From: Thermotogae bacterium | Lineage (GTDB): Bacteria; Thermotogota; Thermotogae; B3-G13 | Length of the DNA stretch: 9,575 nt | Assembly (NCBI GenBank): GCA_015486095.1 | Contig: WFSK01000047.1 | Span: forward strand, 1 to 9,575 | Reading direction: 5' to 3' | In this document: positions 1 to 6,978 of the stretch, one piece after another | Layout of the letters: each line of letters starts with the position of its first letter | How positions within the stretch are numbered: position 1 is the stretch's first letter | Translations under genes and position numbers: made by a program | Notes under the pieces: generated by a model | What the model was told of the DNA's origin: nothing | The model's input: the letters and a program-made list of their open reading frames with translations, nothing else | Database searches by the model: none

Positions 1-120
1 AGATATGCCTCCTACCTCACGGAGTTTAGTGGTGTGCATCGTTAGTGTGAACGAATATGTTGTTCGCTTCCGTCGGTAGCATATTGGTCAGCATCGAGCA
101 TTCTTCTGTATTTATAGGAG
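1..120. other. Upstream intergenic region, possible end of a preceding gene
   Basis: No gene can be called here. Frame 2 is open from the window edge to a TAG at 77-79 and encodes about 25 residues ending VVRFRR, which could be the C-terminus of a gene outside the window, but there is nothing to recognise. The only secondary structure seen is a 6-bp stem at 48-53 and 63-68 (GTGAAC/GTTCGC, 9-nt loop) without a T-run, so it is not a convincing terminator. Confidence 0.3.
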
Positions 121-129
121 TGATATAAT
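101..129 (+). promoter_or_regulatory. Extended -10 promoter for dnaE
   Basis: TGATATAAT at 121-129 is a perfect extended -10 element (TGn followed by TATAAT at 124-129). The position 17 bp upstream (101-106, TTCTTC) matches the -35 consensus poorly, as is typical of extended -10 promoters. The predicted start near 135 leaves a leader of about 46 nt before the dnaE ATG. The same nine bases occur in the promoter before the aminotransferase gene. Confidence 0.5.
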
Positions 130-166
130 AAAACAAAATAAAATTGATTTTTCTCTTGAGATTTTG

Positions 167-172
167 AAAGGA
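167..172 (+). promoter_or_regulatory. Ribosome binding site that fixes the dnaE start
   Basis: AAAGGA lies 9 nt before the ATG at 182. An in-frame TTG at 164 could extend the protein by six residues, but the Shine-Dalgarno sequence would then lie inside the coding region, so the ATG is preferred. Confidence 0.6.
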
Positions 173-181
173 AAACGTTCA

Positions 182-3151
182 ATGGATTTCGTTCATCTCC
201 ATCTTCATACGGAATATAGTCTTTTGGATTCTATGATAAAGATAGAGGCGCTGACAGATATTGTGAAAGCCCAAGGGATGAAGGCTGTGGCTATAACAGA
301 CCATGGGAACATGTTCGGTGCCTACAAGTTTTATAAGGCCATGAAGTCGGTTTCAGTAAAACCTATAATCGGCTGTGAGATCTATATGAAGAACGAAACC
401 GGAAGTTCCAAGAGAAATACTCATCTAACATTGTTGGTAAAAGATGCGGAAGGGTATACCAATCTTTCGAAATTGCTCACTACTGCCTTTTTAAACAGTA
501 AAGGAATGGGTAAACCACATATAACGAAAGAAACGCTTTTCAACAATTGCAAGGGATTGATATGTCTTTCTGGTTGTCTTTCTGGAGAGATCCCCCAACT
601 TATCTTGCAAAGAGACGAAGAGAAAGTTATAAAAACGATAATGGAATATAAAGACGCCTTCGGTAAAGAAAATTTTTATCTGGAATTACAAGATGAGGGT
701 TTAAAAGAACAGAAGATGGTTTCATCGAAATTGATAGAACTATCGAAGAAGCTAAATATTCCCTGTGTTGCCACCAATGATGTACATTATCTCAAACGCG
801 AAGATGCTCCAGTTCACGAAGTACTCGTTCAAGTGGGAAGAGGAGGAAAGGGGTTTAAACCTGGTGTATACTCCTATGGTAGCGATCAGTACTATTTTAG
901 AAGTGCAAAAGAGATGTACACACTCTTCAAGGATGTCCCCGAATCTTTAACGAACACTATGAAGATTGCTGAGATGTGTAATTTCGATTTCGATTCTACC
1001 CATTCTCATATGCCCCTCTTTCCACTACCAGATGGTAAATCTTCCACCGAGGTGTTGAGAAGAGAAGTATGGAAAGGTGTACACAAGAGATATCCTGAAA
1101 ATAGGAAAGATGTAAAAGAGAGAGTGGAATATGAGTTAAAGGTGATCTGTGATATGGGATATGCAGATTATTTCCTCATCGTCGCAGATATGGTGAACTA
1201 TGCGAAGACCCATAACATCTTAACTGGTCCGGGAAGGGGTTCAGCGACGGGAAGCATAGTCGCTTACGCACTGGGAATAACGGATGTTGATCCCCTGAGA
1301 TACAATTTGATCTTCGAAAGGTTTCTCAACCGTGAACGCGTGAGTATGCCCGATATAGATATAGATATAGAAGATGTAAAAAGACAGGAGATCATCAGAT
1401 ACATAAGACAGAGATATGGTGAAGAAAATGTTGCTCAGATCATAACCTTTGGAACGATGGCATCGAGAGCCGTAATAAGAGATGTAGGTAGGGTTCTGGG
1501 TGTAGACTACGCTCTAGTCGATAGGATAGCGAAGGCTATTCCATTCAGGTCATCTCTCAACGATTCTCTGAAGATCGATGGGGTGAGAAGGGCCTACGAT
1601 TCGAATGAACTCGTTCGAAAGATGATCGATTATTCCTTGCGATTGGAGGGCTTGCCGAGACACGTTTCCGTACATGCCGCGGGGATAGTAATAGGTGATA
1701 AGCCACTCGTGAATTACTTCCCATTGGCGAAGAGTGGCGATGATGTAGTAACTCAATTCCCTATGGATGACCTGGAAGAGATAGGCATGCTGAAGATGGA
1801 TTTTCTGGGCCTGCGTACACTTACCGTTATACATGAAACACTCATGTATTTGAATAAGGACATCACGTATCTCTATTCCATACCCTTAGATGACTCGAAG
1901 ACGTTCGACATGATATCGAAAGGAGATACAGTGGGGGTATTTCAACTGGAGAGTGAGGGTATGAAAAAGATCTTACGCAGGATGAGCCCGCATTCTATGG
2001 AGGACATCATAGCAGCTCTGAGTTTACACAGACCAGGTCCTATGGAATCCGGGGCGGTAGAAACCTATATAAATAGAAAGGCAGGAAGAGAATCTATAAG
2101 ATATGTACATCCATCTTTAGAACCAGTGCTGAAAGAGACCTACGGTGTCATGGTTTATCAAGAACAGGTTATGCAGGTAGCAAATCGACTCGCCAATTAC
2201 AGTTTGGGTGAAGCAGATATCCTTCGAAGAGCGATGGCTAAGAAAAAGGTGAAAGAGATGGCAGACCAGCACAATAAATTCATCGATGGATGTGTCAAAA
2301 ATGGCATAGATAGAGATGTAGCGGAAATGGTATTCGAGCAGATCTCTGCCTTTGCTGGCTACGGATTCAATAAATGTCATGGAGCGGGATATGCTCATAT
2401 CACATACTGGGAATCCTATTTGAAGGCTCATTATCCACTAGAATTCATGTCTTCACTTCTAACGAGTGTGATGGGAAATATGGATAAATTGAGAATATAC
2501 ATAAGGGAAGTAGAAAAGATGGGTTTTCATGTGCTTCCTCCAGATGTGAATGTGAGTGAAGGGAGATTCATTCCAGAGAAGGATAATGGTATAAGATTCG
2601 GATTGTTAGGCATAAAAGGGGTAGGAGAAAATCTGATAAGCAAGATAGTATCGGAACGAAAGAAAGAAAAGTTCAAAGATGTGGTAGACCTATTCATCAG
2701 AATTGGTGATCACAGTTTGAATCAAAGGTCCATCGAATCACTTATATGGGCAGGGGCATTCGATTCTCTAATGCCAAATAGAAAGGCTATGATAACATTT
2801 GTGCCAGATTTGCTACAATTGGCAAGATCGAAGCAGCGCACTTCTCAACAGCCATCACTCTTCGGTAGCAGCGGGGAAAAAGATAAATTGTTGGAGAAGA
2901 TCAAATCTTACGATGAATTCTTCGACAAGGATTACGAAGAGAGAAAGGAACGAGAACACATAGGAATAGTTTTCCAAAGAGAGAAAGAAGGAGTTGAGAG
3001 AACCGAGGGATTAACCTTCAAATGCTCTACATTTGAAGAGGTAAAAGCAATAGCGGAAAGGATAAGACGTGACCCCAATGGTAGGCGGGTCAGAATAATA
3101 TTTGAAGGCTATATCTTAACATTGCCGTTTAGATATAAGATCTCAAAATGA
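182..3151 (+). CDS. dnaE: DNA polymerase III subunit alpha (DnaE), short form lacking the OB fold
   Basis: C-family replicative polymerase of 989 aa. The N-terminal PHP domain keeps a full-looking set of metal ligands: H7, H9, D40-H41 in the TDHGN motif, E66, H81, C132, and D200/H202 in NDVHY. A metal-dependent 3'-5' proofreading activity is therefore likely. The palm carries GPGRGSATGS, PDIDID (catalytic D391 and D393) and D540 in KMDFLGLRTL. Other family motifs are FGTMASRAVIRDVGRVLG, GVFQLES, HRPGPM and GVMVYQEQVMQ. A helix-hairpin-helix (IKGVG) lies near residue 810, and QQPSLFG at 889-895 is a beta-clamp binding motif. Only about 95 residues follow, ending in a strand-like RVRIIFEGYILTLPF. 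The usual OB fold and tau-binding domain are missing or reduced, and the protein is well below the usual length of about 1100-1200 aa. It has its own promoter and terminator. Whether it is the main replicase or a partner of a PolC elsewhere cannot be told here. Confidence 0.96.
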   Translation: MDFVHLHLHTEYSLLDSMIKIEALTDIVKAQGMKAVAITDHGNMFGAYKFYKAMKSVSVKPIIGCEIYMKNETGSSKRNTHLTLLVKDAEGYTNLSKLLTTAFLNSKGMGKPHITKETLFNNCKGLICLSGCLSGEIPQLILQRDEEKVIKTIMEYKDAFGKENFYLELQDEGLKEQKMVSSKLIELSKKLNIPCVATNDVHYLKREDAPVHEVLVQVGRGGKGFKPGVYSYGSDQYYFRSAKEMYTLFKDVPESLTNTMKIAEMCNFDFDSTHSHMPLFPLPDGKSSTEVLRREVWKGVHKRYPENRKDVKERVEYELKVICDMGYADYFLIVADMVNYAKTHNILTGPGRGSATGSIVAYALGITDVDPLRYNLIFERFLNRERVSMPDIDIDIEDVKRQEIIRYIRQRYGEENVAQIITFGTMASRAVIRDVGRVLGVDYALVDRIAKAIPFRSSLNDSLKIDGVRRAYDSNELVRKMIDYSLRLEGLPRHVSVHAAGIVIGDKPLVNYFPLAKSGDDVVTQFPMDDLEEIGMLKMDFLGLRTLTVIHETLMYLNKDITYLYSIPLDDSKTFDMISKGDTVGVFQLESEGMKKILRRMSPHSMEDIIAALSLHRPGPMESGAVETYINRKAGRESIRYVHPSLEPVLKETYGVMVYQEQVMQVANRLANYSLGEADILRRAMAKKKVKEMADQHNKFIDGCVKNGIDRDVAEMVFEQISAFAGYGFNKCHGAGYAHITYWESYLKAHYPLEFMSSLLTSVMGNMDKLRIYIREVEKMGFHVLPPDVNVSEGRFIPEKDNGIRFGLLGIKGVGENLISKIVSERKKEKFKDVVDLFIRIGDHSLNQRSIESLIWAGAFDSLMPNRKAMITFVPDLLQLARSKQRTSQQPSLFGSSGEKDKLLEKIKSYDEFFDKDYEERKEREHIGIVFQREKEGVERTEGLTFKCSTFEEVKAIAERIRRDPNGRRVRIIFEGYILTLPFRYKISK

Positions 3152-3162
3152 AGATATGCTTT

Positions 3163-3180
3163 CTCCTATACTCGTAGGAG
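3163..3180 (+). repeat. Inverted repeat overlapping the terminator stem
   Basis: CTCCTA (3163-3168) pairs perfectly with TAGGAG (3175-3180), with an extra T-G pair inside and a 4-nt loop. Its right arm shares bases 3177-3180 with the following terminator hairpin, so the two structures cannot form at once. It may simply be part of the terminator region. Confidence 0.5.
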
Positions 3181-3206
3181 CAGGGTTTAAACCCTATCCA
3201 TTTTTT
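3177..3206 (+). terminator. Likely intrinsic terminator after dnaE
   Basis: A hairpin pairs GGA (3177-3179) with TCC (3197-3199) and, past a small internal loop, AGGGT (3182-3186) with ACCCT (3191-3195) around a TTAA loop. A then six T (3201-3206) follow directly. Its core, AGGGTTTAAACCCT, is a perfect palindrome. It starts 25 nt after the dnaE stop. Confidence 0.6.
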
Positions 3207-3262
3207 ACTGAGGGCAATACTCTTTCAACAGCAATATAACCTTACCCAAAAACCTGCCAATG

Positions 3263-3280
3263 GTAAGTGTATACACCTAC
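3263..3280. repeat. 18-bp near-palindrome upstream of the iron operon promoter
   Basis: GTAAGTGTATACACCTAC is symmetric at 8 of 9 base pairs, with a perfect GTGTATACAC core (3267-3276). TGCCA (3255-3259) and TGGCA (3287-3291) form an outer inverted repeat around it. It lies about 60 bp upstream of the -35 box. It could be an operator or activator site; there is no T-run to make it a terminator. Confidence 0.4.
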
Positions 3281-3340
3281 GGATGATGGCATTGTTTGAG
3301 AAAACCTATATATGAAATGTCCAAATTTCAGAATTTTCCC

Positions 3341-3369
3341 TTGACAAATCGAAGTTGTGTGAGTATAAT
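3341..3369 (+). promoter_or_regulatory. Consensus sigma70 promoter of the iron/heme operon
   Basis: TTGACA (3341-3346) and TATAAT (3364-3369) both match the consensus perfectly and are 17 bp apart. An A/T-rich stretch (about 3306-3337) precedes the -35 and could act as an UP element. Transcription should begin near 3376, giving a leader of about 60 nt. So strong a promoter directly overlapped by repressor-like boxes suggests control mainly by repression. Confidence 0.85.
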
Positions 3370-3387
3370 TATACTAGTCTAACATTA
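3369..3387 (+). promoter_or_regulatory. DtxR/IdeR-like operator box 1
   Basis: TTATACTAGTCTAACATTA agrees with the published IdeR/DtxR consensus TTAGGTTAGSCTAACCTAA at 13 of 19 positions by my count. It shares 17 of 18 bases with box 2 (ATTATAyTAGTCTAACAT at 3368-3385 and 3406-3423). It begins at the last base of the -10 box and covers the predicted transcription start, where a bound repressor would block initiation. Assigning it to the DtxR family is an inference from the core sequence and from the iron-type genes downstream. Confidence 0.55.
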
Positions 3388-3406
3388 TTAGCTTAATGTG
3401 ATATGA
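3388..3406 (+). promoter_or_regulatory. Possible degenerate middle operator unit
   Basis: This 19-bp unit starts TTAGCTTAA and fills the space between boxes 1 and 2 exactly, giving three contiguous 19-bp units. It matches the IdeR/DtxR consensus at about 11 of 19 positions, mainly in the left half. It also lies within an inverted repeat, ACATTA (3382-3387) and TAATGT (3394-3399). It may be a low-affinity site or only spacer. Confidence 0.25.
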
Positions 3407-3425
3407 TTATATTAGTCTAACATAG
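3407..3425 (+). promoter_or_regulatory. DtxR/IdeR-like operator box 2
   Basis: TTATATTAGTCTAACATAG matches the IdeR/DtxR consensus at 14 of 19 positions by my count and contains the exact core TTAG-N-CTAA at 3412-3420. It is palindromic at 7 of 8 pairs over 3408-3424. Its end overlaps the start of the ribosome site AGGAGG (3424-3429) of the first gene of the operon. A repressor here could reinforce box 1 or act as a roadblock. Confidence 0.6.
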
Positions 3426-3436
3426 GAGGGATATAG

Positions 3437-4801
3437 GTGTTGAAATCAAAAGAAAGTGTTTGCTACAAGGAACGATTGCGAAGCCATCATGATGCCCTGG
3501 CACCACTGCACGCACTCGTAAGACCTGCTGCGAACTTTGCTGACCGGCTTTACAATATGTCACTCGATGAACGGCCACGTACTATCTATCTCCACGTCCC
3601 TTTTTGTACCCATAACTGCACCTTCTGTAACCTCAACCGTCGTCGAACTCAGCCTCCCGATGATTATGCTGACCTCCTCCTTCAGGAAATCGAGACATAT
3701 TCTACCTATCCATACATCAGCGAAGGCCGCTACGATGCTGTCTACTTCGGTGGAGGAACCCCAACTACTCTTTCCGCTAAGGCCTTACAGAAGGTGCTGA
3801 GCGCGCTACGTTCTCACCTGAACTTAACCCCAAATGTTGAGGTAACCATTGAGACGACTATCTCCGACTTGACAGAAGACAAGATCACCGTGTTTCAAGA
3901 GGAGGGTGTTAATCGCTTTTCCTTAGGAGTACAGACCTTTTCCTCCAAAGGGAGATATCTACTCGGCCGATGGGGAAATGGAGAAAAGGCAATGAAGAAG
4001 ATAACATACCTGCTAGAGAAAGGCTTCCAAGATGTGAGTATCGACCTGATCTACAATTGGCCAGGCCAATCAGAGGAGGACTTATTAGAAGACCTTAGGA
4101 TCATCGAATCCTTGAACCTTGCCGGTTTGAGCCTCTATGCTCTTATCTTACCGAAAGAGACGGTTCTCTATCGAATGATCGGTACTGGTCAGTGCCCTGC
4201 TATGGGGGACATAGGGCAGGAAAAGAGATTCTTTGATCTTATTTTGGAGCGACTCCTTGACAGGGGTTTTATCCTTCATGAACTTACGAAATTGGTTAAG
4301 CCGAACAGAGATGAGTACAAATACGTGCGTATCAGATATGATAACGGGGATACTTTGGCCTTGGGGGCTGGGGCTGGAGGAAGGTTGGGTAATGTAGTCT
4401 ATCACAATCCTTCTAATATGGATGATTACCGCCAGCAGGTAAAAAGTCCTATCGGTTTACCCACCAAGGGATTATTAGTGAACAACATATATGATTTCAT
4501 TTACCATGTCGTTGGAAGGCTGGAATTTGGAAGGTTGGATTGGAACGACCTCAAACCTTTTCCAAAACTCCAAGACTATTTGCAACCCTTGGTAGATACC
4601 CTGACGGCAAATGGCCTGATAGAGCTCGACTCTCAGGGTCTCTTCCTCACCAGAGATGGGGTCTTCTGGGGAAATAACATCGCTCGGGAATTCGCAACAA
4701 CCATAATAGAGTTTTTCAGAAGGAAAGGAGGTGATGCTATCAAACATTCAGATATCCCTCAAAAGAACGTACCAATGAGTCATCATCCTGCCACAGGGTG
4801 A
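3437..4801 (+). CDS. HutW/ChuW-like radical SAM protein (anaerobic heme degradation)
   Basis: Radical SAM enzyme of 454 aa from the HemN/HemW superfamily. It has the 4Fe-4S motif CTHNCTFC (C57, C61, C64) after YLHVPF, the SAM-binding FGGGTPT at 104-110, GVNRFSLGVQTF, and a DLIYNWPGQ segment like the family's DLIYGLPGQ. The length fits the ChuW/HutW heme-degrading methyltransferases, which open heme without oxygen and release iron. HemW-type heme chaperones are usually shorter. Its place at the head of an operon with a Fe-siderophore/heme-type importer supports the HutW reading over coproporphyrinogen dehydrogenase. GTG is chosen as start because AGGAGG (3424-3429) is 7 nt before it; the next codon, TTG, is also possible. 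The tail contains SHHPATG. Partner genes such as hutX or hutZ are not in the window. The first third has more C-rich codons and CGN arginines than dnaE. Confidence 0.8.
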   Translation: MLKSKESVCYKERLRSHHDALAPLHALVRPAANFADRLYNMSLDERPRTIYLHVPFCTHNCTFCNLNRRRTQPPDDYADLLLQEIETYSTYPYISEGRYDAVYFGGGTPTTLSAKALQKVLSALRSHLNLTPNVEVTIETTISDLTEDKITVFQEEGVNRFSLGVQTFSSKGRYLLGRWGNGEKAMKKITYLLEKGFQDVSIDLIYNWPGQSEEDLLEDLRIIESLNLAGLSLYALILPKETVLYRMIGTGQCPAMGDIGQEKRFFDLILERLLDRGFILHELTKLVKPNRDEYKYVRIRYDNGDTLALGAGAGGRLGNVVYHNPSNMDDYRQQVKSPIGLPTKGLLVNNIYDFIYHVVGRLEFGRLDWNDLKPFPKLQDYLQPLVDTLTANGLIELDSQGLFLTRDGVFWGNNIAREFATTIIEFFRRKGGDAIKHSDIPQKNVPMSHHPATG

Positions 4802-4837
4802 TTCGATTTTAATCCAAATATTAAGGAGGTCTTAAGG

Positions 4838-5905
4838 ATGTTCGCAAGATGGAAAATGGCTTTGATTACATCGGTAATAGTTGCTCTGATAGTAGGTGTT
4901 TTTGGGATTTCGTTTGTCTTTGCGAGGCAAGCAAAATCGATCAGTATTGTGGATTCTGCAGGAAGATTGGTCGAGATACTGCAGCCGCTGAATCGAGTCG
5001 TAGTACTCAATCCGCCCGTTGCTGAGGTTATGCGAGCCCTTGGGATAATGGATAAGATCTGTGGTATCTCTGGCTCGCTGGCGAGGACTAACTACTGGCC
5101 GAAGTTGAGTAAGCTTCCGAAGGTATCGAGATATGCCCATGGTGAACCTGATTACGAGAAGATTATAGAACTCAAACCTCAGGTCGTGATCACTTATGGT
5201 ACACATCCTGCCATCGATATCCAAAAGATCGCGGACGTGTTGAAACCTGCCGGAATAGAGGTTGTCGGGATCGATTGTTACAAACTCGATACGCTTTTCA
5301 AGGATATAGCAACCTTAGGAATAATGTTCAACAAGGAAGCGAAGGCGGCCAGGCTCATTGTCTTCTTTCAGAATGTCCTTGACAATGTGGAAAACAAGGT
5401 AACGAACTTGGAAGTGAAAGAAGAGCCGAGGGTGTATTTTGAGAGTGCCATGGGTGATTATATAAGCTTTGGTAGGAGTTCTTCCTACAACAAGATAATC
5501 AAAATGGTCGGAGGCACTAACATCTTTGCCAATATGCCCATGCCATACCCAGAGGTAGACCCGGAAGCAGTGGTCAAGAAGAATCCACAAGTGATCATCA
5601 AGGTTATTTTAGGAATGCGTGTTCCCATAGGTTATGGTACTGCGAAGGTGACGCCCATCAAGACATACGTAGATCAGCTTACCTCCAGGCCAGGTTGGAA
5701 AGCGATCGATGCAGTGAGGAACAAGAGGGTTTATGTAATTGCCATGGACCTCATGTCTGGGCCGACAAAGGTCATTGCCATTCCCTACATAGCCAAGATA
5801 CTTCATCCTGAAGTTGCCCTCGATCCACAGGCAATTCTTCGTGAGTACCTCGAGAAGTGGCAGGGAGTGGAGTTAAAAGGCATCTTTGTCTATCCAAGGC
5901 CATGA
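4838..5905 (+). CDS. Fe-siderophore/heme/B12-type ABC transporter substrate-binding protein
   Basis: Periplasmic binding protein of the BtuF/FepB/FhuD class (355 aa). The N-terminus has a short basic start, a hydrophobic stretch at about residues 8-28 and a VFA site after A29 for signal peptidase I. No lipobox cysteine is seen, so the protein is probably soluble in a periplasm, or anchored by an uncleaved helix. The mature part begins with SISIVDSAGRLVEILQPLNR, the usual opening strand of the family, followed by the first lobe ending around GEPDYEKIIELKPQVVITYG. A long linker helix and the second lobe (SFGRSSSYNKIIKMVGGTNIF) complete the fold. A strong AAGGAGGT (4823-4830) sits 7 nt before the ATG, and the gene starts 36 nt after hutW. 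The substrate cannot be read from sequence; heme or a ferric chelate is inferred from hutW and the DtxR-like boxes. Confidence 0.88.
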   Translation: MFARWKMALITSVIVALIVGVFGISFVFARQAKSISIVDSAGRLVEILQPLNRVVVLNPPVAEVMRALGIMDKICGISGSLARTNYWPKLSKLPKVSRYAHGEPDYEKIIELKPQVVITYGTHPAIDIQKIADVLKPAGIEVVGIDCYKLDTLFKDIATLGIMFNKEAKAARLIVFFQNVLDNVENKVTNLEVKEEPRVYFESAMGDYISFGRSSSYNKIIKMVGGTNIFANMPMPYPEVDPEAVVKKNPQVIIKVILGMRVPIGYGTAKVTPIKTYVDQLTSRPGWKAIDAVRNKRVYVIAMDLMSGPTKVIAIPYIAKILHPEVALDPQAILREYLEKWQGVELKGIFVYPRP

Positions 5906-6978
5906 GAAACACCGAGAAACCTTCAGGCCTTTCTCCTACCGTTCTTTACTCCCACTTCACAGGGAGAAAGCTCTTATTCATTTCCGTTAGTTTTGCCCTG
6001 CTCGTGGTTGTTGTACTGATAGCAACTTCTCTCGGCGGGGCATCTTTGGGAATAGGAAATGTATTCCGTGCTGTCATCGCAGGTCCTTCCCACAGTGTAG
6101 AAAATTCAATTAGCCGTGTCATCGTCTGGCATCTCAGACTTCCTCGAATCGTTATGGGGCTCATTGCAGGTGCTGGTTTGGCTGTTGCAGGGGTGGCAAT
6201 GCAAGGAGCTCTAAGAAATCCGTTGGTGAGTCCATTCACTGTTGGAGTCGCTTCAGGAGCCACTCTGGGTGCGTCACTCACGATCATTCTTGGATTCAGC
6301 CTGGTAGGAATTGGCAGATACCTGGTGATCGGAAATGCCTTTATCTTCGCCATGGTTACCTCCTTACTGATCTTGGTGATTGGGAGGCTCCGAGGGATAA
6401 CACCCGAATCATTTATTCTGGTTGGAATTGCTCTGACATATTTCTTCAGTGCCTTTACTTCGCTTCTACAGTATATTGCTACAGAGGGAGAAATTGCCAA
6501 AGTAGTTCACTGGACATTTGGGTCCCTTACCGGTTCATCTTGGGAAAATATTGGAATGGTTTCGATTGTAATGCTCATTTGTCTCCCTCTTCTGCTGAAG
6601 TATTCTTGGGATTTGAACGCCATGGCCCAGGGAGGAGATGAGGTTGCGAAAAGTTTAGGGGTCAACTGCAGCCGGGTGAGAATAATATCTATGGTATTGG
6701 CGTCCCTTATTACAGCTTCTATTACCTGTTTCACTGGAATTATTGGCTTTGTTGGTTTAGTAGCACCTCATATTACTCGACTTTTAATCGGAGGAGATCA
6801 CCGCTACCTCCTTCCTGCCTCTGCCATATTAGGAGCTATTTTGCTCCTTACAGCAGATACCATTGGTAGAACGATCATATCTCCCACCATAATCCCGGTG
6901 GGAATCGTGCTCTCATTCATCGGGGCTCCATTTTTCTTTTACCTTCTTATGAAAAGGAGGAGGCAATACTGGCAATGA
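5902..6978 (+). CDS. FecCD/BtuC-family ABC transporter permease
   Basis: Integral membrane permease of 358 aa for iron chelates, heme or cobalamin, working as a homodimer. Many hydrophobic helices are visible; the first is at about 23-43. Family motifs are RLPR (79-82), QGALRNPL (101-108), GGDEVAKSLGV (244-254, the region contacting the ATPase), GFVGLVAPHITRLL (282-295), and IGAPFFFYLL near the end. The ATG at 5902 overlaps the preceding stop as ATGA, which implies translational coupling. This start is preferred over the in-frame GTG at 5857, which lies inside the upstream gene and has no advantage. Only a weak AAGG precedes the ATG, consistent with coupling. The N-terminus is about 20 residues longer than the minimal family form and polar. 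Confidence 0.92.
   Translation: MRNTEKPSGLSPTVLYSHFTGRKLLFISVSFALLVVVVLIATSLGGASLGIGNVFRAVIAGPSHSVENSISRVIVWHLRLPRIVMGLIAGAGLAVAGVAMQGALRNPLVSPFTVGVASGATLGASLTIILGFSLVGIGRYLVIGNAFIFAMVTSLLILVIGRLRGITPESFILVGIALTYFFSAFTSLLQYIATEGEIAKVVHWTFGSLTGSSWENIGMVSIVMLICLPLLLKYSWDLNAMAQGGDEVAKSLGVNCSRVRIISMVLASLITASITCFTGIIGFVGLVAPHITRLLIGGDHRYLLPASAILGAILLLTADTIGRTIISPTIIPVGIVLSFIGAPFFFYLLMKRRRQYWQ

Noticed and set aside
1550..1834. Minus-strand 94-codon frame inside dnaE
   Set aside because: The opposite strand encodes the catalytic core of DnaE with conserved motifs; this frame has no supporting signal.
3397..3413. Fur-box-like TGATATGATTATATT
   Set aside because: It matches the 7-1-7 Fur pattern only partly, while the overlapping DtxR/IdeR-like boxes are repeated and fit much better.
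4802..4837. Cobalamin riboswitch that would mark the importer as a B12 transporter
   Set aside because: The gap before the binding protein is only 36 nt and the operon leader about 60 nt, both too short for the element, and no B12-box sequence was seen.
5946..6500. 184-codon open frame on the minus strand
   Set aside because: It lies fully inside the FecCD permease gene, which has clear family motifs; the product shows no family pattern and has no ribosome site.
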